Shown: piece by piece, positions 8,150 to 15,815 of the stretch | Layout of the letters: the number at the start of each line of letters is the position of its first letter | How positions within the stretch are numbered: the stretch's first letter is position 1 | DNA from: a virus | Reading direction: 5' to 3' (one strand) | Length of the DNA: 64,000 nucleotides | IMG/VR virus record: IMGVR_UViG_3300044680_000280 | Location: 342,735-406,734 of that record | Made by a program: the position numbers and the translations under genes | The notes under the pieces: generated by a model | Told to the model about the DNA's origin: nothing | Database searches by the model: none | What the model saw: the letters and a program-made list of their open reading frames with translations, nothing else

Positions 8150-8824
8150 TCAGAGGTGGTGGAAGTCGATTTCGATGTGGCTGATTTCGTTGCGATCGAT
8201 TCGGCGAGGTAGGTAGTCCAGTGGGTACTTGCCGTTTGTTTTGTAAACTTGCCGCCGATGGTCGGCTCTTTCAATGTTGATGATCGCATCGGTGACCCGC
8301 GTCCAACCACCACGAAACACACGGACAGCATCCAAGGACAGTGGGTTGGCGGTGTAGAAGGGCGGTATCTGTGGGTGAATGCTCGAGCCGTCGTGGAAGT
8401 ACATCACTGGGGGTGTGGAGAAAAGCAACCCCTCTTTCTCTCCCCAGAGCTTCCCATCTTGCGTGAAGACTCGCAGCTCCATTGATGTGTCGATCCTCGG
8501 GACGTCCGTAATGGAAAGAACCGCCTCTTTGAAGGTTCTTACGATGCGGGACCCTCTTCTGGCGGCGCACTGCTCCTCGTACATCTGACGTATGCGGCCC
8601 GGTTCTAAATTGCTGAATGGATCGTTCTCTCGTCGCGGCCACAGGCGATTGAGCTCGTTGAGGTCGACGGGTAGGGAAATCCGACTGAACCTCGTTCCAG
8701 GGAGTTTATCCTCGGGAGTTCTCTCGACAGCCTCTTTGGTCGCTGCGTTGGCACGGGAACCCGCAAAGAGAGCGGTGGGAATGGCGGCAAGGCCGGATAG
8801 AAGGGATCTTCTGGTGGTGTGCAT
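8150..8824 (-). CDS. Tat-exported protein
   Basis: 224 aa. The N-terminus has a twin-arginine signal: TTRRSLLSG, a hydrophobic run (LAAIPTALFAG) and an Ala-rich cleavage region (SRANAA) at about residue 27. The mature protein would be folded before export to the cell surface or periplasm. No catalytic motif recognised; it is rich in aromatic beta strands. Leaderless from a TGGTGTA-type class I box (8835-8841) with TAACCT and six nt. Divergent from the gene at 8900. Confidence 0.8.
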   Translation of the reverse strand: MHTTRRSLLSGLAAIPTALFAGSRANAATKEAVERTPEDKLPGTRFSRISLPVDLNELNRLWPRRENDPFSNLEPGRIRQMYEEQCAARRGSRIVRTFKEAVLSITDVPRIDTSMELRVFTQDGKLWGEKEGLLFSTPPVMYFHDGSSIHPQIPPFYTANPLSLDAVRVFRGGWTRVTDAIINIERADHRRQVYKTNGKYPLDYLPRRIDRNEISHIEIDFHHL

Positions 8825-8834
8825 GGAGAAAGGT

Positions 8835-8892
8835 TACACCAACGCCTGGGCGTTTTGGGATTCTTCGGCAATTTCTCCCAACGGTGTAATCT
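8835..8892. promoter_or_regulatory. Divergent class I promoters
   Basis: Minus-strand TTGGTGTAACCT (8831-8842) and plus-strand CGGTGTAATCT (8882-8892) face away from each other about 40 bp apart, driving 8824 and 8900. Confidence 0.6.
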
Positions 8893-8899
8893 TTCTCCC

Positions 8900-9247
8900 A
8901 TGAGCACCCAATTGCAAATGAATGCTCGGTATGCCGAGACCCGCATCGAAAACGCGAAGGGTCAGACCATGGACGAGGTGGTCGAGGAGATGCGACAGAA
9001 GCACTGGGTGCCACTTCGCCGGGCTCTACTGCTGGAAGGTGTGACCCTAAGTCGCTACTGCGACTTTCTCAACGCTTGGCGAAAAGGGATCACGCGTTAC
9101 ATAACCCACGGTTGGCCGGAATTTTGCTACATTCGTCTGCAACCGGGGTCGATTTCGTCGCTGGCGCACCCGGATCAAGGTCGCGGGCTGACCGAGGTAG
9201 GGGTTGTAGACGAGGTTCATGCAGGAAATACAGCGAATGAGCTCTAG
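8900..9247 (+). CDS. Hypothetical protein
   Basis: 115 aa. Start set by the class I box 8882-8888 (TAATCT then 7 nt); the longer frame from 8819 overlaps the divergent gene. A helical N-terminal half with DEVVEEMRQKH and LSRYCDFLNAWRKG is a possible DNA- or protein-binding fold, but no family is recognised. Confidence 0.75.
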   Translation: MSTQLQMNARYAETRIENAKGQTMDEVVEEMRQKHWVPLRRALLLEGVTLSRYCDFLNAWRKGITRYITHGWPEFCYIRLQPGSISSLAHPDQGRGLTEVGVVDEVHAGNTANEL

Positions 9248-9292
9248 AAGTTCAAGAGTTGCGGGAAGCTAAAGTTTTCCGGAAACCCTACC

Positions 9293-9314
9293 CAATCACC
9301 CCTCAATGGGGACG
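9293..9314. repeat. 22-bp inverted-repeat copy
   Basis: These 22 bases recur exactly, in inverted orientation, at 44176-44197, some 35 kb away. There the copy is upstream of a plus-strand gene; here it lies in the gap between the 8900 and 9446 genes and points to the minus strand, where no gene starts. The remainder of 9248-9396 holds a small GAGTC/GACTC hairpin near 9341 and nothing else I can see. Confidence 0.6.
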
Positions 9315-9396
9315 AGTCCTGGAAGGCCCCGAGACGGGTCGAGTCGTGACGGGACTCACTCGAGGTACGCTGAGAACGGAGCGTTGAATTTTTCAC

Positions 9397-9425
9397 TTGA
9401 ACCCGGGTCGGGTTGTGGCTTTACT
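9397..9425 (+). promoter_or_regulatory. Class II promoter, leadered
   Basis: TTGAAC 9397-9402, 17 nt, TTTACT 9420-9425. The leader then carries AAGGAGACAACG before the ATG, the same string as before the gene at 5060. Confidence 0.65.
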
Positions 9426-9445
9426 GTCAACACAAGGAGACAACG

Positions 9446-9709
9446 ATGAAGACTTTTCAGGTGGCAGATCGTGAACACATGGGCGGACACGTTGCGGTTC
9501 TCAAGCGGGTGGACAACGCCGAAGTTCAAGTGCCCCCGTCGAAGGGGTTCTACGTCCGGGCCATCCGAGCCGATGGTTCCCCCAGCACGATCGGCTTCTA
9601 CTCCGACGAGCATACGGCCAACACCGAAATCTCGTTCCTGAAAGGGAACCGTATCCCGGACCCCAAGCTGGCGGACGCCGTCGACTTCGACATCGTTCCC
9701 GGCCGCTGA
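9446..9709 (+). CDS. Small hypothetical protein
   Basis: 87 aa. Begins MKTFQVADREHMGGHVAVLKR; beta-rich, ending in DFDIVPGR. Start fixed by AAGGAGACAACG immediately upstream. First of a two-gene unit closed by the strong terminator at 9907. Confidence 0.75.
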   Translation: MKTFQVADREHMGGHVAVLKRVDNAEVQVPPSKGFYVRAIRADGSPSTIGFYSDEHTANTEISFLKGNRIPDPKLADAVDFDIVPGR

Positions 9710-9752
9710 TTCCGACACACAGAAGACCTCTCACCCACACGCAAGAAAGACC

Positions 9753-9890
9753 ATGGAGACCGACAACCAGACCAACGAACAGAACGAGCAGACCAACGAA
9801 CAGGAGATGCCTGACGCCGAACCGGAGTTCAAACTCACGGTACGGAAGCTCGAAATGCCCGTGCGACCGCGCGGCGTCCTGGCCGAGTAA
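9753..9890 (+). CDS. 45-aa peptide, acidic leader and basic tail
   Basis: Not among the longer frames, but well placed: ATG 43 nt after the previous stop behind GAAAG, and a strong terminator 17 nt after its TAA. The first half is Asn, Gln and Glu rich (TNEQNEQTNEQE, two near-repeats); the second is a basic FKLTVRKLEMPVRPRG. The two-part design recalls precursor peptides of modified peptides, yet no modifying enzyme is visible nearby, so this is only a resemblance. Confidence 0.6.
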   Translation: METDNQTNEQNEQTNEQEMPDAEPEFKLTVRKLEMPVRPRGVLAE

Positions 9891-9906
9891 CCGACAACCA
9901 AAAACA

Positions 9907-9950
9907 AACGGGGTGTGGGCCTTAAAAGGTTCACACCCCGTTTCTATTCC
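9907..9950 (+). terminator. Rho-independent terminator
   Basis: An 11-bp stem (AACGGGGTGTG with CACACCCCGTT) around a 14-nt loop, followed by TTCTATT. It ends the 9446-9890 unit and separates it from the convergent gene at 9962. Confidence 0.85.
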
Positions 9951-9961
9951 ATACCGTGGAA

Positions 9962-10312
9962 TCACTCGTCTTCCACGAGGCGTTGCCATAAGGTCGTTCG
10001 TGGCTCGGAAGGGGGCTCCTCAGGGCACGGTTCTTTCGTGAGGGTTAGGAGGTACTTCCAGACAGGACAGTCGTTGTCGTGTCGCCTCTCGTTGGGCATG
10101 ATGCTTTCAGAGTCGAATCCGCAGAACAGACATTCCCCTGCCTGTTCTGCGTACTCAACGGCATCCTGACCGATTTCGGCTCGGGCGATGAGCTCCTCAA
10201 GAACGCTTTCAAATTCATCCCACACCTTCTTGGCGTATTCGGGCGAACTGAGCGCCTGGGTCCTCCTGGCTTTTTTCAGGAGCGCAAGGGCCTCTTCCCC
10301 GGAACAGGGCAT
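9962..10312 (-). CDS. W-tag protein with zinc finger
   Basis: 116 aa. Helical N-terminal half, then CLFCG ... HDNDCP (CxxC, about 13 residues, H-x3-C), a zinc knuckle often seen in phage mini-proteins. It ends exactly in the W-tag RTTLWQRLVEDE. Start chosen at the ATG overlapping the upstream stop (TGATG); the longer frame lies inside the upstream gene. Second gene of a pair driven from 10611. Confidence 0.8.
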   Translation of the reverse strand: MPCSGEEALALLKKARRTQALSSPEYAKKVWDEFESVLEELIARAEIGQDAVEYAEQAGECLFCGFDSESIMPNERRHDNDCPVWKYLLTLTKEPCPEEPPSEPRTTLWQRLVEDE

Positions 10313-10599
10313 CAGTTCGCGGCCGTGTTCCGCGGAGAAGCCTCGGGAGTCGGCATGGCGTCGTTGTGTCCCCTGTCCCAAGCTTCAACCTGCTCCATAG
10401 TAGGCTCGCACCCGACCCAAATTCGTTGTGCGTTGTAGGCCGACATGTCGTAGGAGATGGGGTCGACGAGGGCCGCCGTCTCCGCGGCGGCTTCCGTGAG
10501 GGTCTCGAGGATTTCGTCGAGATCGAACTGCTCCTTCTTAAGTTCAGCCTCCACGAGGGCCTTGATGGATCGCTGAAAGTCCGAGAGCTCTCTGGTCAT
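10312..10599 (-). CDS. Small acidic protein
   Basis: 95 aa, helical and acidic N-terminal half, ending MPTPEASPRNTAAN. Class I box 10611-10617, TAACGC then 7 nt to ATG. Coupled to the W-tag zinc protein that follows it, so the two likely work together. Confidence 0.8.
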   Translation of the reverse strand: MTRELSDFQRSIKALVEAELKKEQFDLDEILETLTEAAAETAALVDPISYDMSAYNAQRIWVGCEPTMEQVEAWDRGHNDAMPTPEASPRNTAAN

Positions 10600-10679
10600 G
10601 CTCTAAGCGTTACACCGCCCGGAGCCCCGGGGACGAATCTTTTTCGATCTTCCGCTTCCCGTCGGTGTAATGCTAGAGC
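10600..10679. promoter_or_regulatory. Symmetrical divergent class I promoters
   Basis: The two promoters are nearly mirror images: CGGTGTAACGCTTAGAGC before the 10599 ATG and CGGTGTAATGCTAGAGC before the 10680 ATG. The identity extends through the start codon. This implies joint control or a copied promoter cassette. Confidence 0.7.
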
Positions 10680-11690
10680 ATGGAGATCACCGAGGTGGAC
10701 GCCATTCGGCTTACTCACTGTGGCCCTATCGCGAAACGGCCCTGTTTCGAATGTGACTTGCCTTGGATCGAACGGACCTGTAAAAAGATCGAGGAAACTG
10801 AGGTCGTAAGTCTTGCTCCGTGGATCGGTCAGACCCTGCAAACGGCCGTCGAGGCAATTATTGCCGACACCTCGAAGAAAAAGGAGTACCTATCCTCCTT
10901 CAATTTGTTGGTTCGGAACGATCGTCATATCGATCGTTCCCCGGACCCGGAGTTTCCCGAACTCGCGGTCAATAAGTATGGGTGGTCGTATAATGTGTCA
11001 CGGGACTATGTCGTCCAAAAAGGAGACGATATTTTACTCTGGGTCAACACTTACTACCACCATTTGTGCAGCAAAAGGCGCGTGGAACGGCTCTATCGCG
11101 AGCAGTTTGAGGGCATTTTCAAGTCGGCTGGAGTAGAAGCAACCCTCACCAGCATTCCCAACGAATACTGCCCATGCGATAATTGCGGACCCTGGTTCAC
11201 GGCTCAAATGCCGTTCGGAACGCTGAAGCTTGGGTGGCGGAAAAGGGTCATCAACATCGATTGGTCTGACACGGGTTTGGACCTACAAGACCTCTTTATC
11301 AATGAGAGCACGACCAAAGGCGCGCATTTCATTCACGCTTGGGGTGTCAAGAAGGCGGTCGAGTACCTACAGTTGATAGTGAAACATATGCCTGCGAACA
11401 ACGACCTCGAAGTGAAGAGACGAGAGATCCTCGCGATCCACTACCACAACGCTTTGCTCCACACGGTCAAGTTGCAAGACGCTTTAAAAAAGGTCGTCAG
11501 TTTACTCGGTAGCCCCGAGGCTACCGCTCAACTATCAGCCTTCTCCGTGGCCAAAGCCGCTCTCGAGAGCACCGTCTCCCCTCCCAACCCTCTTGCCAAC
11601 CTTTATGATCAGGGGTTCCATACGGGTCACTTGTTTCCCGAGTACATGCATCTGCCTATGAGACCGGAAGACCCGTACATCGAGCCTTGA
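10680..11690 (+). CDS. Large hypothetical protein
   Basis: 336 aa, unknown. CFECD near residue 22 and CPCDNCG near residue 160 are cysteine-rich spots. The middle is beta-rich with many aromatic residues (LLWVNTYYHHL), and the C-terminal third is helical. Class I box 10663-10669, TAATGC plus six nt, leaderless. Confidence 0.8.
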   Translation: MEITEVDAIRLTHCGPIAKRPCFECDLPWIERTCKKIEETEVVSLAPWIGQTLQTAVEAIIADTSKKKEYLSSFNLLVRNDRHIDRSPDPEFPELAVNKYGWSYNVSRDYVVQKGDDILLWVNTYYHHLCSKRRVERLYREQFEGIFKSAGVEATLTSIPNEYCPCDNCGPWFTAQMPFGTLKLGWRKRVINIDWSDTGLDLQDLFINESTTKGAHFIHAWGVKKAVEYLQLIVKHMPANNDLEVKRREILAIHYHNALLHTVKLQDALKKVVSLLGSPEATAQLSAFSVAKAALESTVSPPNPLANLYDQGFHTGHLFPEYMHLPMRPEDPYIEP

Positions 11691-11879
11691 CAGTTACGGT
11701 GGGGTGACTTACTCATGTGGTGGGCCCTACCATCGTAGGCCTCATCTCGCTCTGTTCGACCTACCCTCGAACTCACTGCGGGACAAAGAGGGAGATCCTC
11801 GGCGGGGTGCATTTTTCTCTAGTGCGCTGGTCGGTTTCGGGGTGGGCGGGAGCGACCAGTTGCTCGCTGGAGAACGACG
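11691..11879 (+). promoter_or_regulatory. Promoter and hairpin leader of the 11880 gene
   Basis: TTGACA at 11688-11693 with TACTCA 17 nt on is a plausible ordinary promoter, unlike class I or II. The leader of about 165 nt ends in a CTGGTCG/CGACCAG stem (11827-11833 and 11853-11859) just before GGAGAACG and the ATG. A stem so close to the ribosome site could bind a protein or mask translation. An in-frame run 11704-11943 is not convincing as a gene. Confidence 0.4.
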
Positions 11880-12878
11880 ATGCCCACCAACAAGAAGAAG
11901 CGAATCCGTGCCCGCATGGCCAAAACGGGTGAGTCCTACGTGACCGCCAAACGCCACGTCGATCCGCCGCCGACCGAAGAGAAACCCCTCGTTGAGGAGC
12001 GGCCCGTTGCCCACTTCAGAGATGAAAAAACTGGGTTGTACTTGGATTCGTATCCGCCCGAAATCACATATGACAACCTGAACGACAAAATGGCCCGAGC
12101 CCCAACCTATGCAACGATAGGTGAGGGTCACGCCCACTACATTTATCAGAAGCACAATGCCCCATTGAGAGTTCGCGAAGATGCCACAAGCTTCGTCGTC
12201 ACTATGTACTATGACTTTGATGAGGCGGCAGCCATTCGAGATCTTTGCAATGTTGGTTGTAATGAAATCCTCATCGTTCGGGACGAAATAGGATCTATCG
12301 GGGGAGCCACGGGAAGCCGCCCCATCATAGCATCTTGGCTCGGTTCGACCGTACAAAGTACAAGTGGTAAGTACTACGACTCCATCGGTGAACTGCAACA
12401 GGTTATCCTGTACTATAAGAGACTCAAGGGAAGCCTCCCCATCGTCGCGATCACGCATCCTAAAGAGCTGCGATGGGAATTCAAAGCTGGAAACCTGTCG
12501 TGGTTTATTAGAGTCTCGACTTTGGTGAAGCACGGCAACAAGGAATCGGTTCTCAGCTCCTACTTCAAGACGGATGAGGGACTGAAGGCTCTCACGTCCT
12601 TGTGGAACAAAGGCTTCGAGCCTGTTACGCCCTTCGTTGAGACTGTGCTTCGCACGAAGGCCCCTACTCCCGAGGTTAACGAACAGGCGGTCGAAATCCT
12701 TGCAAAGTCCGAAGTAGCACGGCTACGGCGTGTTGAAGCTGCGGCTAGGACGTGTCTCGAACAACTTCGAACCCCGAGCTCCACGTACACCCTCAGGGAA
12801 ACCTCACTTGAGTGCATACTCCTTCAGGCGTTCGACGTTCAGGTTCCCCTTCAGAATCAACCGCCACCGACTTCTTGA
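11880..12878 (+). CDS. Hypothetical protein, basic TGESY N-terminus
   Basis: 332 aa. The N-terminus (KKKRIRARMAKTGESYVTAK) is a basic helix-turn motif also found at the start of many actinobacterial and plasmid proteins of unclear function, possibly DNA-binding. The rest is not recognised: a mixed alpha/beta middle and a helical C-terminal third. It is one of the few genes here with a long leader and an ordinary ribosome site (GGAGAACGACG). Confidence 0.8.
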   Translation: MPTNKKKRIRARMAKTGESYVTAKRHVDPPPTEEKPLVEERPVAHFRDEKTGLYLDSYPPEITYDNLNDKMARAPTYATIGEGHAHYIYQKHNAPLRVREDATSFVVTMYYDFDEAAAIRDLCNVGCNEILIVRDEIGSIGGATGSRPIIASWLGSTVQSTSGKYYDSIGELQQVILYYKRLKGSLPIVAITHPKELRWEFKAGNLSWFIRVSTLVKHGNKESVLSSYFKTDEGLKALTSLWNKGFEPVTPFVETVLRTKAPTPEVNEQAVEILAKSEVARLRRVEAAARTCLEQLRTPSSTYTLRETSLECILLQAFDVQVPLQNQPPPTS

Positions 12879-12907
12879 ATTTTAGGCCTTTTGGTGTAAG
12901 GTAGAGG

Positions 12908-13564
12908 ATGACCGCGTACTTCGACAAGAAGGGCATCGACCTGGCGAACATGGAGAGGTCGCTGAAAAACGGCGTCCTCTCTCTGACAGCCTTCGGGACG
13001 CAGATCGACGAACTCGAGCAGGAACTCGTCTGGGATGTCACGATCGCAACAGAGTTCCCTGGGTTCCCGCCAGACCTAGCAACCGAGGTCAATGAGGCCA
13101 TCCTCAAACGTGGCACGGTGACTCAACCCCTCAACGCCTCTCGCCCGTCGTTCGAGACAGTGGAAGATCACGTGTACAACTTGTCGTCTCTTGTCGGAGA
13201 CTTCCACTCAATCTTCCACAAAGTCTCACAGCGCAAGATTGTCGGGTTCTCCGACGATCCTCGGAGCCCGCTCCGAGTCCTCTACGCGAAGTCCGAGGAA
13301 AAACGGGAAATGATGGTCGAGAGGAAAAACAGGGACGCCAAAATCAAGGAGCTTTACGTCCAACGCCGCCCCTTGACTCGAAAGAAGCGCCTCAAGGGTC
13401 ATTTGTCCGAAAAAGACGCTGCTGACCTCGCTCGAATTGAGAGAGAGATCAATGACCTACAGATGTTGGAGGCGGCGGCCCAACCTCCGTTCGCGAACGT
13501 TCTCATAGAGGCGCTGGAAGACTTGAACAAGACGATGGAGCTTCACTTTCGGGTCAAATCTTGA
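12908..13564 (+). CDS. Hypothetical protein with coiled coil
   Basis: 218 aa. Helical N-terminal half; residues 130-190 are strongly charged (KSEEKREMMVERKNRDAKIK onward) and likely a coiled-coil hairpin. TGGTGTA box at 12892-12898; TAAGGT and five nt to ATG, leaderless. No domain recognised. Confidence 0.8.
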   Translation: MTAYFDKKGIDLANMERSLKNGVLSLTAFGTQIDELEQELVWDVTIATEFPGFPPDLATEVNEAILKRGTVTQPLNASRPSFETVEDHVYNLSSLVGDFHSIFHKVSQRKIVGFSDDPRSPLRVLYAKSEEKREMMVERKNRDAKIKELYVQRRPLTRKKRLKGHLSEKDAADLARIEREINDLQMLEAAAQPPFANVLIEALEDLNKTMELHFRVKS

Positions 13565-13610
13565 GTCGATTTTTTCTTGCATCCGGGTTCCGATGGTGTA
13601 TAACTTTGAT

Positions 13611-13789
13611 GTGCGCCTGGAGCCGGGACACTGATGGCCCGACTCAGCCGCAGTTACGTGAGTAAGGAGAGCCCTCGAGCCTAGTCCAACAGGGGGTGTT
13701 GTGGGGTCGGGTTAGCTACCCGAATGATTCGGATTCCCCAGTCCGCACGGCCGCCGCCCTTGGATCCAGGACGGCGGCCGTTTCTTTTT
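13611..13789 (+). ncRNA. Probable structured non-coding RNA (~180 nt)
   Basis: A class I promoter (TGGTGTATAAC, 13594-13604) is followed not by a gene but by about 135 nt of structured sequence and then a perfect terminator. Hairpins seen: 13620-13645 (GAG-x-CGGG with CCCG-x-CTC), and 13703-13739, where GGGG/CCCC encloses TCGGGT/ACCCGA (13707-13712, 13718-13723). A competing CCGAA/TTCGG stem (13720-13732) could swap with the latter. The only reading frame from the expected start has 18 codons. The next gene has its own promoter, so this is an independent unit. Not matched to 6S, RNase P, tmRNA or a known riboswitch. Confidence 0.65.
13748..13789 (+). terminator. Strong rho-independent terminator
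   Basis: Nine-bp stem CGGCCGCCG/CGGCGGCCG with a 15-nt loop and tail TTTCTTTTT. It ends the structured RNA. Confidence 0.9.
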
Positions 13790-13825
13790 GGTTCCTCTCA
13801 CGTCTCTTCGGTGTAGCTACTCAGA

Positions 13826-14356
13826 ATGCCCTCAGAGATCAGCAAGAAGTACACGCCCAAAACCACTCCGGAGAAACTGGGCTACCTCGTAGAGGAGTGT
13901 GGAGAAACCCTCGCGGCAGTGGGCAAAACTCTTCGGTGGGGGTTGGAGAGCTACAATCCCGAGCTCCCCGTCGCTGAGCGGGAAACAAACCGTGATTGGA
14001 TCCTGCGGGAGATTCACGACCTCGAGCGGGCGATCACCCTCGTCCGAGAGGCCCTTACAAAAGTCCGGGTCACCTACGACCACAAGAGTGACGTCCTCTA
14101 CGTGAAGAATACGGAGACGGACATCTACAGCAGTCAGGAGCTCCCGGACGACACCTTCGTCATTGTGAACCGAGACTACCACGGGAATCCCGTTGGTCTC
14201 CAAGTCCTCGAAGCGAGCAAGACGACCACGGCTTGGCACCTCTACGAGAAGGCTATTCCCAAATACTTGTTTGTCGCGGTCTCCGATTGGATCAGTCGGC
14301 TCGGTACTCGAGCCGAACTCATCGGTCATTTAGTACAAGGAGAGGAAAAGTCATGA
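13826..14356 (+). CDS. MazG-like / DUF2283 fusion protein
   Basis: 176 aa. Residues 15-85 carry LVEECGE and, 40 residues on, REIHDLE, the EExxE ... ExxD pattern of MazG-type nucleotide pyrophosphohydrolases, which clear unwanted NTPs. Residues 87-135 (VTYDHKSDVLYVK ... GNPVGLQVLEAS) match DUF2283, a small domain usually found alone or near toxins. The fusion is unusual. Leaderless: class I box 13809-13815, TAGCTA then five nt. Coupled by ATGA to the zinc/coiled-coil protein that follows. Confidence 0.75.
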   Translation: MPSEISKKYTPKTTPEKLGYLVEECGETLAAVGKTLRWGLESYNPELPVAERETNRDWILREIHDLERAITLVREALTKVRVTYDHKSDVLYVKNTETDIYSSQELPDDTFVIVNRDYHGNPVGLQVLEASKTTTAWHLYEKAIPKYLFVAVSDWISRLGTRAELIGHLVQGEEKS

Positions 14357-15309
14357 ACATGGCCGAACTAGAGTTACGGTTGCGCCGCCAATTTTCCATC
14401 GACGCTGGGGAAGCCCTTGTCGACTACATGAACGCCACCGTGGTGAGTAAACTTCAAGCGCTCAATGTCATCTGTCGGCACAGCATCTGTCCGCCCGGGG
14501 CTTGCGGCCCCTGTTACGACGATAGAGAGTGGCAGGATGAAGTCGCACGAGCCTCTTACGGTAACTTCTGTCCCCAATGTGGGGCAAAAATGCCCGGTCA
14601 GCACGAACTGTCCTGCATGTATGTGTTACCGGCCGATGAGTGTGTTGACGCACTGGTCGATGAGGGCGTTAACGTGCCCACGCCACCTTCTTCCGAGTCT
14701 GAAGATTCGCGCGACCACCTCATCGACGATCTCAGTCGCCAACTCACCGAAATGACCGAACGTTACTCGATGGCAATGGGGCCCGGTTCATCGTTTGCCG
14801 TCGTCAACCACTTTGAGCGGGCTAAAGAGCTCCTCGGCGCCGGTCAGGAATTCATCGACGAAGCCGTCGAACGGGTTCTCAAGGCTCGACAAGAACGGGA
14901 AGCTGCCCTCGAAGCCGAACTCGCTGAGGCAAAGAAGGACCGCGACACCCTACGAGACCGTGCGGTCGAAGCTCTACAGCAAAGGGATCGAGCCCGGGAT
15001 GAAACGGACGCTATTCGAAAGGAGCTGAACGCCCTTAAAGACCAGGGACCATTTGTGCGTTCCGTCAAAAAATCGCCCAAATCTGACACGTACCGCGTCC
15101 CCCGAGCAAAGTGCATCACGTGTGATACGGAATTGAGTTTCCGCCAACACCTTCCCGCCGTACCCGAGTCTCCTGAAGACCCACCCGGGCCGGCTTTCAA
15201 TGTTTTCGTTCACACCGACCCCTGTTCGCAAGGATGGGTGTGTCCAGCCGGGGGAAAGATCATCGGGGCGAATGGATTGGTGCGTTTAAACGAAGCGCCG
15301 ATGCCCTAG
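14353..15309 (+). CDS. Zinc-finger and coiled-coil protein
   Basis: 318 aa. Start is the ATG in the ATGA overlap, behind AAGGAGAGG. Zinc-type groups: CRHSICPPGACGPC (about 42-55), CPQCG (about 75) and C-x2-C in KCITCD (about 255). Residues 165-240 are an uninterrupted charged helix (EREAALEAELAEAKKDRDTL), a likely dimerising coiled coil. A scaffold or nucleic-acid-binding protein is plausible; no family named. Confidence 0.8.
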   Translation: MNMAELELRLRRQFSIDAGEALVDYMNATVVSKLQALNVICRHSICPPGACGPCYDDREWQDEVARASYGNFCPQCGAKMPGQHELSCMYVLPADECVDALVDEGVNVPTPPSSESEDSRDHLIDDLSRQLTEMTERYSMAMGPGSSFAVVNHFERAKELLGAGQEFIDEAVERVLKARQEREAALEAELAEAKKDRDTLRDRAVEALQQRDRARDETDAIRKELNALKDQGPFVRSVKKSPKSDTYRVPRAKCITCDTELSFRQHLPAVPESPEDPPGPAFNVFVHTDPCSQGWVCPAGGKIIGANGLVRLNEAPMP

Positions 15310-15563
15310 CCGTTCCATGTTGTCCGCTTTAGCCATTGCTCGCGCTGCCAATCGGGACCCGTGGTGACGGTAGCTTGGCGATCCCGTAGAGTCTTCTCCC
15401 CAAGAGCGGCGACCTCGAGCTTGTCCGCAATGCGATCTAGCTCGATGGCGGCCTGCCTAGGATTGAACCCTAAGGGCTTGGTCAAAAGGCGGTGTCTCAG
15501 GCTGTCAAGTTCCCGAAGAACCGTGTTCACGTCCGTCACTTTGAAATTCTGCTGAAAAGGCAT
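15306..15563 (-). CDS. Small helical protein
   Basis: 85 aa from MPFQQNF; helical (VLRELDSLRHRLL, AAIELDRIADKLEVAAL), ending KRTTWNG. The longer frame to 15713 runs through the divergent promoter and is rejected. A TACAGT element about 25 nt upstream could be its -10. Its stop overlaps the stop of the gene before it by two bases, tail to tail. Confidence 0.7.
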   Translation of the reverse strand: MPFQQNFKVTDVNTVLRELDSLRHRLLTKPLGFNPRQAAIELDRIADKLEVAALGEKTLRDRQATVTTGPDWQREQWLKRTTWNG

Positions 15564-15599
15564 AGCGCGACCCTCATTCGTCCGGTGTACTACTGTAGG

Positions 15600-15815
15600 A
15601 TGAGAGTTCTCTGGTGCTCGTGCCAATGGCAGGTACAACTTTTCAGTAGGGTGTGGACAATTCGTAGCCCTCTCTGTCAGGCTCACGGGTGGAAGTCCCT
15701 TCACCGCTGGCACCGACTGGGGCCCAAGAAGCGGTCTGTCCTGGCTCCAAAGAGCATCCTTCGGAGCCTCGGAACGGAGCGTCTCAAAAAGGCATTGGAT
15801 CCGACGAAGCCCTGA
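15600..15815 (+). CDS. Basic zinc-type mini-protein
   Basis: 71 aa, strongly basic. WCSCQW at the N-terminus and PLCQAHGW about 20 residues later give C-x-C ... C-x2-H. A perfect class I start (CCGGTGTACTAC, six nt, ATG; box 15583-15589) argues it is real, although its last 32 bases overlap the convergent 15784 gene. Confidence 0.65.
   Translation: MRVLWCSCQWQVQLFSRVWTIRSPLCQAHGWKSLHRWHRLGPKKRSVLAPKSILRSLGTERLKKALDPTKP

Noticed and set aside
11704-11943. 79-codon plus-strand frame in the leader of the 11880 gene
   Set aside because: No promoter or ribosome site fits, low-complexity composition, and it overlaps the confident start of 11880.
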